64,000 nucleotides of DNA from Chondrilla cf. caribensis (lineage: Eukaryota > Porifera > Demospongiae > Chondrillida > Chondrillidae): positions 4,142,352 to 4,206,351 of the forward strand of contig OZ026550.1 in the NCBI GenBank assembly GCA_964020155.1, given 5' to 3'. Position numbers and translations under genes: made by a program. Positions 13,201 through 25,700 of the stretch are shown piece after piece (within the stretch, counting starts at the first letter, position 1; each line of letters starts with the position of its first letter). The notes under the pieces were generated by a model, which had not been told where the DNA came from, ran no database searches, and was given only the letters and a program-made list of their open reading frames with translations.

Positions 13201-16200
13201 TGATCTTTGTTGTTCGCTTTTCCAAGCAGAAAGTTTACTTTTCGATGAAATTGACGTATTGTATAACTCGAACGGCTCACCGTCCGCTAGCTGGCTGGAA
13301 TAGCTGTAGAAGAAGAGAATTCCTTCACTATATGGCACGAAGAAAGACGGTGGAGTGTCACTGTGTGTTATCACAGCTTCAGCTACTCAAGTTGCGTGGT
13401 GTCTGCTGAATCGTTCGAAAGTGAATTTTTTTCTCGAATAAATCCGATCGAAGCTGACGCCTGACGATTTTAGACCTTCCTTTTTCCCAAACAGAACCGC
13501 CAAAGCATCTCCGTGCCTCCTTAAGCTTTATAGCAATTTTTTCCCCGTGTATGCTTCTCGTAAGGGTAACAGGTAATGCCACATTGCGATACCGATTTTT
13601 TATGGAAATACCGTGTTATTATTATTATTGTGTGTTCATACAACTTCTATTATACTTTGGAGAATTTGTATTGTGTAGAGCATGAGTTAATGTATATTGT
13701 TTCTCCTCAAGGGAGAAGCATTAGGCGGCCATTTTATTCCGTAAACTCCGTAAACGTGTGACCACCCCCCCTTTTATATGCGTGCTCTACGTTTAAGTAT
13801 GATGTGTATGTTGCATGAACCTCCAGTTCAATCATTACATGCACTCTTAATGCAGGTAGGTCTCACCTTTTGGTACATCTGGAACCCGGTCAGAACGTAG
13901 AGCTTGAACAGTGAGGATGACATCCCCACCATATTTTTTTAAAAGTTTAGAGAGTTTCTTGCTATCCTCACCAGGAAACATATCAAGGAGCTGTGCAACT
14001 TCGGGATCAGTCGTGACTTTATTAGGGGTCATCTGTTTTGATTCTTTGTGAGGGAGAGTGAACCAAGTAATATTTATAAAACAAGATGGACTTGAGCTAT
14101 ATATGTATGGTGTTATGTATGCTAAGTATAATGTGTATGTTACTATGAAAACATCCATGAACCTCCAGTATTGGACATACCACTGTGTACATAGCACTGT
14201 AGTACTGCATGCACACTATTAAAATATATCATTTATACCATGCCAATTTTCACCATTGAATTAACAACATTCATGAAAAAACAATGTCCTTTAGCTGATC
14301 TTTTTGGAGGGGTAGGTATTTGTCAATAAAATGTTGAACAAATTTGCCAAACAAAATCTTGAAAAAAAAGGCACACATATGGTATATTCCCATACAAGAC
14401 ACATTTCAGTGTAGATTTTCTTATTCATGTAGTAAGCACGAATCACTAATCACATAAAATACTACTACCATGATAGTAACAACATGCACAAGAATGTTTT
14501 GGGAACAGATGTACATAAATTCTCACATACCAGAAAGTTGACTCTAAGACTTTGCTAGCAAATTGAGAATGACCATCTGGTATGTAAGACTAACACACAA
14601 CCATAAACAGGAGATCAGTCATAATTCTAGCTACTTACCAGTTTTTTCTGAGTCAACTTTGGCAGCCATTTCTTTGAACTAACAAATTAAATAAATATAG
14701 AGGATAAAAATGGAGTACTTCACTTGTCATAGAGTACAATCTAACTTAGTTAGGCGTAGCCGACCATTGCAGTTATTCTGTTTCAACACTGGTTTGTATT
14801 AGCTCAGGATCCTCACCGGTTAAAGTGCACTCTAATTATTGTGCAATAATAAAAATGGAAGGATGGGGTATGGACTACGCTAGACTATGAGAAAAGAATA
14901 CACAACACAAAATAATATTATTACACGAAACTAAACTATAACCCATTTCTAACTTTGCCTCCACAAGTCATAAGCAAACATGGGCGGCAATGGTTAAGAG
15001 ATCCGATCCGGGAGTTAATTACCATGGTAGGTACGTTATTGGTTTTGATGCATACGTCATTCAAATATCTTTGATACACAGGATTAGGACGAGACTCTAG
15101 ATGTACCTTTGTAGTAGATACACAGCAAATGTTCTCCGAAAGGTATAATCGTTGTCAAACGTACGCCAGAATAGGATTTAGGATCTTTGCTTAGGGTTAG
15201 CGGGTTCTTGCCAAAACCATAGATATTGTTACTCACGTAACCTCGTAACCTCATCACGTAACCAATGCGCTTAAGTAGCGACAACACCCACAAGATTCTC
15301 ATGACCAGGAATGTGAAGAACCGTTCTTTGAAGGTACAGAATGAATCCTGTGGGTGTTGTTGCTAAGCACATTGAACTTGGATGTGACATGAACAAGACA
15401 AAGAGTGGTGGAATGGCACCACTACATCAAACCTTATCCATGTCACATACCAGTTTGACTAATTTGACAGTACCTACGTTCATGATCTACATCAGGTGCA
15501 AAATATAGTGCTGTGAGCCTGTCAGTGTTAGTTTGACATTCAAGTTCAATGAGTTTAGTAACGGCATACACGTGACCCATGTTGGCTACTTGAAGTAGTC
15601 TATCAATCAATGTCCATCAATGGCAATCACATCCATATTTGACATATGTTTTTGCAAAATTTACTGATGTAGTAAAATGCAGTGCGGTATGTCCTTTATA
15701 GTTTGTTTTCCTTTGGAGTGAAGAGAACACAGGAACTACCTGCAAGTGCTATACCCTCATGCACTGTCCAGCCCTATTAACTCTATTATACTTCTCCAAA
15801 GAAGCAGTCCTATCCCCACTTCATCTGTTGCCATTTAATATCGCTTCATTATATTACGTATAATACTAGTACTAATTACTGCATAGGAGTGGTTGTGATG
15901 GGATGGAGAAGTGGTGATAGGGTGGAGAACCAGGTGTGCTGGAGACTCTTGGGACCCAACCTAGTGGTTGTTATACAGTAGAACCTGGATATAAAGGGTA
16001 CTCTTGGGAGACAAGCTAGTGCATGTTATATACGGTACTTTTCAGAAAAAAAAACTGGACGTCAGGCAGTTGTCGGGCAGTCATCTATCCAATGGTTAGC
16101 AGACGGTCATGACAGTCAGCCGGCGAAGTAAATTTTAATACTTACGTAATCATTACGTAATCAATATTAAGTGAGGCTTGAAGGAAAATGATATACTCTA

Positions 16201-19200
16201 GCTACATCAAACAGCAAATTGTTTCTTAAGTGCAAAGGGAAGACTATAACTGCCAGATTATGGAGATTTTGAACAACAAAAGACACTCCGTTACTAAGGT
16301 GGGCATCAGTGGTTTCCTCAAGTGCTATAAGGAATGCAGGAGCATCCTCAGAATGTGAGGAACAGGCAAGGCTTCCAAAAGAACGAAGAAATCTTGAAGT
16401 TCATGTATTCCCCAATGGAGCGGACAATGAGGCATCGTGAGAGGACCTTCAGCTATTACTGTAGAAGGAGTTGTCGTCTCGTAACTTCCATGTAACATCA
16501 TGTGATATTTGTTACTATTTTTAGTCCACACGTAGCCAGTCAATGTGCTAATACGAAGCGGTCAACCGACGGTCATCTGACGACTGCCTGATGTTGTTCA
16601 GTTTTTTATGAAAAGTACCATAGTAGAACTTGGATAAAAAGGACACTTTTGGGACACAAGCTAGTGGATGTTATATAGTAGAACCTGTATATATTGGACA
16701 CTCTTGGGACCCAACCTAGTACATGTATATGGTAGAACCTATATATAAAGGACACTCTTGGGACTCAACCTAGTCCATGTTATATAGTAGAACCTGTATA
16801 TAAAGGACACTCTTGGGACCCAACCTAGTACATGTATATAGTAGAACCTGTATATAAAGGACACTCTTGGGACCCAATTTAGTACATTATATAGTAGAAC
16901 CTGTATATAAAGGACACTCTTGGGCCCAACCTAGTCCATGTTATATAGTAGAACCTGTATACAAAGGACACTCTTGGAACCCAACCTAGTCCATGTTACC
17001 GTATACCCGAAAATATTGGCGGTGATTTAAATTTGGCGATTTGGTGGCCATGGACGCAACCGCCATATTAATATTCGTCAACAGCTATCATGCGGCACCA
17101 AATTTTAATGTTATCAACACTCACTCTGGCAAACCACCAAATTTAAATTCCGCCAATAATGCAATCATCAAATTTTATGACTACCAATATTTCGGATATA
17201 TGGTATATAGTAGAACCTGTATATGAAGGACACTCTTAGGACCCAACCTAGTGGATGTTATATAGTAGAACCTGTATATGAAGGACACTCTTGGACCCAA
17301 CCTAGTGGATGTTATATAGTAGAACCTGGATATAAAGGACACTCTTGGGACTAAACCTAGTACGTTATATACAGTCAGACCTCACTTATCCGCACACATC
17401 CGTTTCAGGTGGCTTTGCGGATAAAGTGAGGGAACTGGATAAGTGAGGGTGCGGCATTGCATGCATTTATCATAGGCATACGTATATAATATATTGGAAT
17501 GCGCTTGTTTGTACATAAAAGCAGATCTGCTTTTTCCTGCTGGTGTTTGCAGCTATCTGCAATATAAGACATGTACTACCTAAAAGCCTCTGTAAATTTA
17601 TACACAAGCCTATGCCTTATATATATATATATATACATATATAACAGGCAAATTTATATGGAAATGTAGGGGTAGTTGAAATATAAATAGTGTCAAAGGT
17701 TTGTTATTCATGCAACGCTTGTCAAATCTGTCAGAGTAGAATCGACCAAAGCTTCAAAATAACCATTAATAAGCTTTAATCTACATTCAACGTCAGTTTG
17801 AAGCTTTTAAATTGATCCGTTTGAAAGTTTCAGACCGAAATATTCACATAGTCTACAGTCGGCCATTTTAGAAGTTTCAGTATGGGGGCATTTCTTAGTC
17901 GTTTAGAGGGTAAGCTAAAGGCCATTTCAGACAAATAGAACTTGAAAAGAACAAAAAATCTACACAACGACGGACTCGACTTAATTTTTGCTGATATCTG
18001 AGGGCAAATTATACAGATTGGTATACAAGAGCATACAAAGGGTGTGACCGGATGCAGATGGTGAGGGAACCGGTTGGTGAGGGAACCGGTTATCTGAGGT
18101 GCGGATAAGTGAGGTCTCACTGTAGTAGAACCTGTATATGAAGGACTCTTGGACCCAACCTAGTGGATGTTATATAGTAACACCTGTATATATAGGACAC
18201 TCTTAGGACCCAACTTCGTCCATGTTATACAGTAGAACCTGGATGTAAAGGACACTCTTGGTACCCAACCTAGTGGATGATATACAGTAGACCATAGATA
18301 TAAATAACACGTGGTGACTCAAATATACAGCACACATACACAATATCACACAATGTTCGATGATTTGCAGTGTAAATATGCACACACACTCACAGGTAAC
18401 TCAATGGTGGCCCTCTCCAGATCACAGGCAAAGTAATCAAACACAACCAGGTGTGTCATGTCGAACATCCTCTTCAAGTCTGCTGAGTGAGAAAAGATCT
18501 TCAGAGCCAAGAGTCTCGTAGCGTCTCCTTTGAGGATGGAGTAGAACAAGACGGTGCAACCCTCCCCAAAGCCCTCAAATATGGTTTCCTCCAGTTGCAG
18601 GTACTTCATAAAGTATTCTTTGATGTGGAGGACGAGGGAGAGGAGTATTTGCTCTTTGGATAGGACGATTGCCAGGTGGGTGTAGTCCATGCGCAGTGGG
18701 AGGGTTACCTTTCTCTTTTTATATGATTGTAGTGTTTGTCTCAGGTGATTTCCCAGATTGGATTCATAGCTTTGTAAGGTCCCCTTTAAGTCCTTGCTGT
18801 CCAGGACGTCAACAGTGTGATGTACGAGCAGTATCTCGTAGGGTGTGGATTTTGCTGCTATAAAATCATACAGCCCATCAGCTGTGTTGAGAATAGATGG
18901 CAGTTCTATTGGTTTCACACCATGGATGTACCTCCGATACTTCAAACGTACCATACCAACAAGTTTACAAATCACCTGAGGATCTGTTGATGACAACTTA
19001 GCATTCAAAGATCCCATCATATCATCAAAGTCATCTTCCAACTCAGGGATCTCAGGTAGGCTGACTTCAGTGCTTTCACTTCTGTACAAGTCCACAATTC
19101 GTTTTATCTTCTGTGACCCCTCGTCCATTGTGGACACAGTTGGAGTAGGTTCCCCTTGTGTGGCTGGTGGGGAGGATGGAGGACCTGAAGACAACAGTAG

Positions 19201-21040
19201 TAGACTGTATCACATACATATTAGAACATACTGGATGTACGTAGTCTGTGCATGCTATTGTCTGCAGAATGTGCTGAAATGGCCAATGCATGTGGAGTCA
19301 ATGTCGTCGCTGTTACAGGAACAGTGTGAGATAATTGTAAACAAAGTATAGTGAATTTTCGTCAATCCTCCACTGCTCCATCTGTCAAATCTTTCAATTA
19401 GCCACAATTTCCCAGTATCAATATACATAACGTACAAGTACTAATGAAGATCCAGTTAATCTCCCAAACTCATTAATCCACTAAATTTTTCAAAAACATT
19501 TTGCTGCAGATTTGTGACTATTGACTGTACATCGATTAGTACGTACGTACATACACACACTTCAGAATCTATATCAATGTTTCTACTTACCAGTAGTTGT
19601 AGGTCCAGGTAAACCATTTTGTTGTTGGGGGTCAGGTGGGTGGATTGGACCTGGTTGGTGTCTGCAAATATGCACAAAAATTGATTAGCATGATGACAAC
19701 CCACATACACACATTGTAATGTAACACAATCATAGCAAAATCATAAATTATCATTTGCAAATTGTAGATCTTGTAATTTGCTCCTAGTGACATCAAAATT
19801 CCATTGTAGTAGAATCATAGTTTACACATATTTCAATTATAGTGGAATCATAAAACAATCGTGGTTTTTCTTCAACCCTCGTAATACATTTCTATCGATG
19901 TCTTTCCAAATCATAATTCTCTTATAATGCTATCATAATGTAACAAAAATTCACCATAGCATAATTGAATTGCACCCTAAGTACTTTATGTACAATATGT
20001 TATGTCTTCAGTAATTTGTGTACATACATATGCACATGTACACGTGCGTATGCACATGTGCATAATATTATACAAACTTACATAATACATACATGCATAA
20101 CATACATAATATTTTAATGTTTACATGTAAACATATGCATATGTACTCAGGTGCACATGTTATGCATGTGTACAAATACACGTGTATGTACAAAATGTCA
20201 TAAACTTGAGGAAATTTTGCTTCCAATCAACCCTTTAACCTGCACTCTGTATATATTTGTCTCTATAGGACATTGGTTTATAATAGATATGTTTCTCTTG
20301 AGAGTCAATTGCTAGGAACCAGGTTTCAAAACTCATTGTGAATATATAGCTGGGCTGAACAACAATTGATTCAAATTGCAACATAAATTTAACAACGTAA
20401 AGCTGTCTTAAGCACCCATAATTTGCAAATTTGTTAGTTTCAAAACTGATGACCAATTGAACATATACAGCTACTAGAAAGGAGAATTTCATCTACAGCT
20501 TGCAATGAACGATGAAGATTGTGAAGGAAATACTCATGGTTTTATACATGTGTTACTGCAACTGCTCAAGAGACTCAGAAGTATACAACATTACTGCTGA
20601 GTCACTGCTTTTAGAATACAGTTAGTATAGCTACGTACGAGACTGTAGGGTTGTGTTTTCTGTACAAAATGGTACCCAGCACGTCTCAAAACACTCACAT
20701 CCACTCACCTTTTCATTTCATTTCTAATTTTCTCAGCTATTCTACGTAGGCGAGGTCTAATTTTACATTCGGAATAGTCCTCCAAACAGCTACAAAGCTT
20801 TTCTAACATTTCTTGATCGTAATTGGACGCCACGTGATGTAGTAGACTGTATAGGGCTTCACTGCCGCCTTTGGATAGAGAAACGCGGAGGCGACTGACA
20901 TCTGTCTCGTTGAGAAGTCTTTTCGCTTGTAATTCTAAAACGAAATCCTCATCGATGCTCAAGTTGTTCTGAAGAAAACTACGAAGATTCTCTATTACTT
21001 TCTTCACCACGTGCACTTCTTCTTCTAGCTCTTCTGCCAT
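10224..21040 (-). CDS. CARD-CUE-CARD-ankyrin protein, unit 1 (seven exons)
   Basis: Proposed exons (5' to 3' on minus): 21040-20709, 19661-19591, 19184-18394, 14678-14639, 14043-13867, 12404-12115, 11504-10224. All junctions are GT-AG with matching phases, giving 993 residues. Exon 1 encodes a CARD-like helical bundle (~10-105: LQNNLSIDEDFVLELQA, then LSKGGSEALYSLLHHV). Exon 2 is Pro-rich. Exon 3 (~135-398) is a helical domain I do not recognise. Exon 5 is a CUE-like ubiquitin-binding domain (QLLDMFPGED, LLKKYGGDV). Exon 6 (290 nt) is a second CARD-like fold (VIPESLCFELKRT, MLFLHMRDYGSLETV). Exon 7 has 11 ankyrin repeats (TALHLAA..GHVDVVAKLVELGCDMNKT). The 3.7-kb intron between exons 3 and 4 holds repeats. 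Exons 1-3 could be a separate gene; the phase-0 link to exon 4 favours one. Role inferred: innate-immune-type scaffold. Confidence 0.75.
12941..13795. mobile_element. 855-bp inverted-repeat element in intron of unit 1 gene
   Basis: Left end taaacgtagagcgtgc, right end gcgtgctctacgttta; just inside are ttataaa and ggtggttacaca / tgtgaccacc. Unit 3 shows the uninterrupted site at about 35912-35920 (gaatacattataatg). Small open frames inside resemble no known transposase, so it is non-autonomous. Confidence 0.7.
15084..15205 (-). other. Possible exon or relic, conserved between units 1 and 3
   Basis: Minus strand, acceptor ttttggcaag then NPLTLSKDPKSYSGVRL and IIPFGEHLLC, ending at a candidate donor (ctacaaag|gtac). 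The same reading frame is found at about 38298-38430 in unit 3 with few changes. The copies are recent duplicates, so conservation alone does not prove coding. No family recognised. Confidence 0.3.
15340..15720. pseudogene. Ankyrin-repeat relics
   Basis: On the plus strand around 15370, IELGCDMNKT appears briefly. On the minus strand, 15420-15700, ankyrin pieces appear with frameshifts. No open repeat survives. Matching relics are in unit 3. Confidence 0.6.
16033..16620. mobile_element. 588-bp TA-flanked inverted-repeat element
   Basis: Ends cggtacttttcag and tgaaaagtacca, with TA on both sides. Subterminal 'gtcaggcag' / 'ctgcctgatg' also mirror. Same family as 58242-58869. No transposase. 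Confidence 0.75.
16999..17203. mobile_element. 205-bp TA-flanked inverted-repeat element
   Basis: Ends ccgtatacccgaaaatattgg and ccaatatttcggatatatgg are imperfect inverted repeats, and the interior mirrors too (atttaaatttggc / ccaaatttaaatt). MITE-like; related ends occur at 25418-25624. Confidence 0.7.
17372..18122. mobile_element. 751-bp pogo/Tigger-like non-autonomous element
   Basis: The terminal repeats cagtcagacctcacttatcc and its mirror ggataagtgaggtctcactg differ at one base and are flanked by TA. CAGT ends with TA duplication fit the Tc1/mariner-pogo group. The interior has no transposase frame. Confidence 0.8.
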
Positions 21041-22385
21041 TTTGTCGGAACTGACAAGACGCGTAACCTTCGAACTGAATTCAAAATTGAAATATATCTA
21101 CAATTAATCATGTAGTACAACAATAACTAAAAGCTTAAGAAGACTTTAATATCATTATATCTAACGCACATTACAAGCGATATTCAATAATTCTTGATAG
21201 ATTCCCTGGGCAGGTCTTAGTCTCGCATAGCCAGGTCTACTGGGAAAATTTCGCGAGGTTAAAATTTCGCGTTTTTCGCGTTTTGGCCTACGTCTCATAC
21301 GTCTCGTTATGTGCAGACATCCCTCCCAATGAATATCATTAAATTCCATATGAATATCATTAATTATCCATATTATGAATTTCATTATATACTTGTATTT
21401 TTTAACCTGACATTGTGCAAGCATAGATAATTATAGAACTACGTGCAAGTATAGACACCACGTGTATACTGTACAAGCCGTCAGCAGGGTTCGTCACTCA
21501 GCCATAAGGAATAAGGACAGCCATTTCCTCACAGCTGGGGAGTGGTCCTGAAGAATGGAGAATGTAAGTATAACACCCTTACCAATGTCTATCTGTTGTT
21601 GGAGGCACTTGTTGTGAAAAATCTGCTGCAGAGCATACTGTGTAAAGATGAGCAGTATGAGGATTGCTTCACGCTGATCAACCTACTACAGATAAACACC
21701 CCACAGTCATGGCCATTCTTCTCCCTAAGGAGATGCTGTTATTGCAGACAACAGTATGAGGGTGTTACTGGTACAGAAACAGGACACACAACTTACATCT
21801 GCAATGACATCATTCTTATCTATCCATTTCCTCGTAATTGCTCTTTGAGCAACCACTTTCTGTATTACTGATCAATATATGATTTGAATATACATAAAAT
21901 TAAATGTTTTAAATTAGTACTATCCGTACTCCAATTTGGGTACATTATCATCATTTCAATCCCCGCAAGGATTATATACGATGAGTTGATTCTCAGTAAT
22001 GTCTACAACCTATCAATGTTGACACTTGATAGTGCATTGTATGACATGAACACGGTATCATATGTGTATATTCAATTACCATAAGCACCCAACGTATCTG
22101 CATGAGCTTCATTGAATGTGATGAGTATAATGTTATACTGTAACAGTAGTAGCTTCACCTGTATGAAATTTATATCATATATCTACATACATTTGTGAGT
22201 AGGTACTCTTCTCTCATTTCCCATATATGTACAAGCCAACAATAGAGTAAACCAGGTAACACCAACCACAAGTAAAGGGACCCACTTGATCCCTGAATAC
22301 CAGTAAGACCAGTAGATCCATATACCAAGCTACAATACAGCCAGGTACGTACGTATATAGAAACACACCCACTGAGACACATGTA
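21041..22385. other. Interval upstream of unit 1 gene
   Basis: It should contain the promoter of the minus-strand gene that starts at 21040. A plus-strand frame at 21542-21871 (109 codons, Cys/Leu-rich) matches nothing I recognise and is not called as a gene. Confidence 0.5.
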
Positions 22386-22434
22386 CATGCACACTATAGT
22401 ACGTATCGCAGATTGTCACAAGCCAACTGGCAGT

Positions 22435-22440
22435 TTTATT
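22435..22440 (-). promoter_or_regulatory. Poly(A) signal AATAAA, unit 2 ankyrin gene
   Basis: Minus-strand AATAAA about 310 bases after the stop at 22749, in the 3' flank shared by the three units. Unit 3 keeps it at 33373-33378; unit 1 has ttaatt instead of ttatt at the matching place (about 9934), so its signal is disrupted. Confidence 0.6.
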
Positions 22441-22748
22441 ACCTTAAGAAAACTTTACATCACACAAGCTACTAGCTACTGGCATACCAAGCAGACACAC
22501 AACACTATAACAGTGAGCTACACTAGAAGTATGTATACAGTGATAGTACATAAACCTATAGAAATAAGCATTCAAAGCACAACAAGTGTATACAATAACT
22601 TAAGATGAGCTATATCATAAGAATCATGCCACAATGATAAGACTAAACTACAATTACATTCTACACACACTGAAAATATAATGAAAGTGAAAATAATGTA
22701 ATCGGCCACAATCAAAGTTGCTATAACTTCAAAATGTAATTTGCTCTG

Positions 22749-25700
22749 TCAACGGATCAGCTTAGCAACGATATCGATATGACCTGCGGCTTTGGCAATA
22801 TCCAGTGCCGTCCGTCCCTGGGTGTCAGTCTTGTTCCTGTCACATCCAAGTTCAAGGAGTTTTGTTACAACGTTCACATAACCTTGCTGAGCTGCATGAT
22901 GTAGTGCCGTCATTCCACCACTGTCAGTCTCATTTACATCCATTCCACAGCGGACAAGTTCAGCAACAATATCCACATAGCCCAAGGAGGCTGCGTAGTA
23001 GAGTGCTGTGGCTCCAAAGTTAGCGGTCCTGGCCATGTCACATCCAAGTTCAATGAGTTTACTGACAACATTCACATGACCATTGCTAGCTGCAATATGT
23101 AGAGCTGTGCCTCCAATGAGTTCTGTTGCATCCACGTCACATCCAAGTTCAACTAGTTTAGCAACGACATCCACATGACCCCTGCTAGCTGCATAATGTA
23201 GTGCATTCCATCCACTGTTATCGGTCTTGTTCATGTCACAGTTATGTTTGACAAGTTTAGCAACGGCATCCACATGACCTTTGCCAGCTGCAACATGTAG
23301 TGCGGTCAATCCATTGTTATTGGTCTTGTTTATGTCACATCCAAGTTCAAGGAGTTTAGCAATGACATCCACATAGCCCGGGGAGGCTGCGTAGTGGAGT
23401 GCTGTGTCTCCAAAGTTAGTGGTCCTGGCCATGATACATCCAAGCTCAATGAGTTTAGTGACAGCATTCACATGACCATTCCTAGCTGCAATATGTAGTG
23501 CTGTACGTCTAATGAGGTCTGTCGCATCCACGTCACATCCAAGTTCAACTAGTTTGGTAACGACATCCACATGACCCCTGCTAGCTGCATAATGTAGTGC
23601 ATTCCATCCACTGTTATCGGTCTTGTTCATGTCACAGTTATGTTTGACAAGTTTAGCAACGGCATCCACATGACCATGGGTAGCTGCAGCATGTAGTGCG
23701 GTCACTTCTTTCTTATCGGTCTTGTTCGTGTCACATCCAAATTCAAGGAGTTTAGCAATGACATCCACGTGACCAAAATTAGCTGCATAATGTAGTGCAG
23801 TCCATCCATCGTTATCGGTCTTGTTCATGTCACATCCAAATTCAAGGAGTTTAGCAACGACATCCACATGACCTTTGCCAGCTGCAACATGTAGTGCAGT
23901 CAATCCATTGTTATCGGTTTTGTTCATGTCACATCCAAGTTCAAGGAGTTTAGCAAGGACATCCATACAACCATTCCTAGCTGTATAATGTAGTGCAGTC
24001 AATCCATTGTTATCAGTTTTATTCATGTCAAATTTGAGTTCAACAAGTTTAGCAACAACATCCACATGACCATTTATAGCTGCACAATGTAGCACGGTCA
24101 ATCCATTGCCAACGGTCTTACTCATGTCACATCCAAGTTCAACAAGTTTAGCAACGACATCCACATGACCATTCAAAGCTGCATAATGTAGTGCAGTTAC
24201 TCCGGCGTCATCAATCTTGTCTATGCCACTTGCGAGTTCAATGAGTTTTTCAACGATACCCACATGACCATATTTAGCTGCAGTATGCAGTGGTGTACGG
24301 CCCTCAAAAATACAATCAACATCAAAACCAGGCACATTCCTATTTTTCTGCAGAACAGTTTCGAATTCGTTCATGTTTCCACTGGTAGCTGCACCATGCA
24401 GAGCTAAGGATGCCATATCCACTGGGTGATACTTTCTTTGCTCATTCACTACACGTTCCCATTTCAATTCTCCTTGCTTTGGAATCTATAGAAAATGAAC
24501 CAATGGAATAATAATATTAAGTATAGTAAGATGTTCTGTCTGGTCCTTTGAAACTATACCAATAGTTGTAGGCATACATGTAAGTAATAGTTATACAATG
24601 GCGTTTTCCGGTGTATGGAATATACACGCACGAGGGCGAGTGTGTGTATATTCCATACACCGGAAAACGCCATTGCATAACTATTATACACTCCACCACT
24701 AGGCAATTACAATTTTAGCGGGAAAGAAGCAATGGACAGCTGTCCGTCCAGCTCTCGCGATTGAATTGTACCTTCTTGTATTTCAGGTGTCACTCTCTAT
24801 CTGACAAACAAATGTACACTCAGCCTGTCCATGTGTGTATGAATTGCAGGGGACATCAACTAGCTGGGATAGTATAGCTTCTTACCAACCATTACAAATG
24901 GCACAAAACTGATACATCATTTTGCAAGTGGTCTACTGTATGCAGCATACATGTTATGACATGTAGCGTGTACAAAACTCACTTGTAGGTCTTCCTTCAT
25001 GTCTCGGCCAAGACTGTTCATTTTTGGGTAACCCTCTTTCCCGCTCATCACATCACACAGTTTATGTACAGTCTCCAACGAACCATGATCTCTCATGTGG
25101 AGATACAGCAGTTCAGTGGCTTTATCATTGCCCGTTCTCTCCAATTCAAAGCACAAGTCTACAGGAATGACTTTCTTTATTTCCAATAATCCAGCAATTG
25201 CATGTGTGTTGACGCTTCCAAGAAATTTGTCCTCATACTTATGGAAAAAATCTCTGCAGTCAAATTTTCTTTCTACAAAAGTAATAATGAACGAAAACAG
25301 AAAAAGAAAATAATAGAGGAACTGTCCAAAGTGTTAACATCATTTTTTTTAGGGCAAGCAGCCCCTATATTGTTTTTATATTAACTTCTGGTATGTTACT
25401 CTCATCTGATATATATACCGTATAGCAGGAAATTTTAAAGAGGTTGCAAATTTCGCAGTTTTCATGATTTGACTGAAGACGCAAAAATTACAACCAGGAA
25501 TTTTCAGTATAACATTGCACAATACTTGTCTTATATTGCAACATTGAGAAAATATGAACCGCGAATATCAGGCCAAGGTGCATTTCATAAAATTTTGGAC
25601 CCATGAAAAATTCCCATTATACGGTAAATATAATGTGTTCCTACACATAACTGTAACAATGAATTTATATTGCACAAAGAAAAGATGGCCAATTTCGAAC

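Larger units (their letters stand above)
15975..18305 (+). repeat. 55-bp minisatellite interrupted by three inverted-repeat elements
   Basis: The unit is tagtagaacctgtatataa + aggacactcttgggacc + caacctagtccatgttata. Copies run 15975-16032, 16621-16998, 17204-17371 and 18123-18300. Between them sit three separate TA-flanked elements. The start of the unit resembles the TIR of the elements at 40379 and 63709. Confidence 0.85.

Noticed and set aside
21542..22084. Two plus-strand frames (109 and 66 codons) between units 1 and 2
   Set aside because: No recognisable domain, no conserved copy in other units, and composition like the surrounding non-coding DNA.
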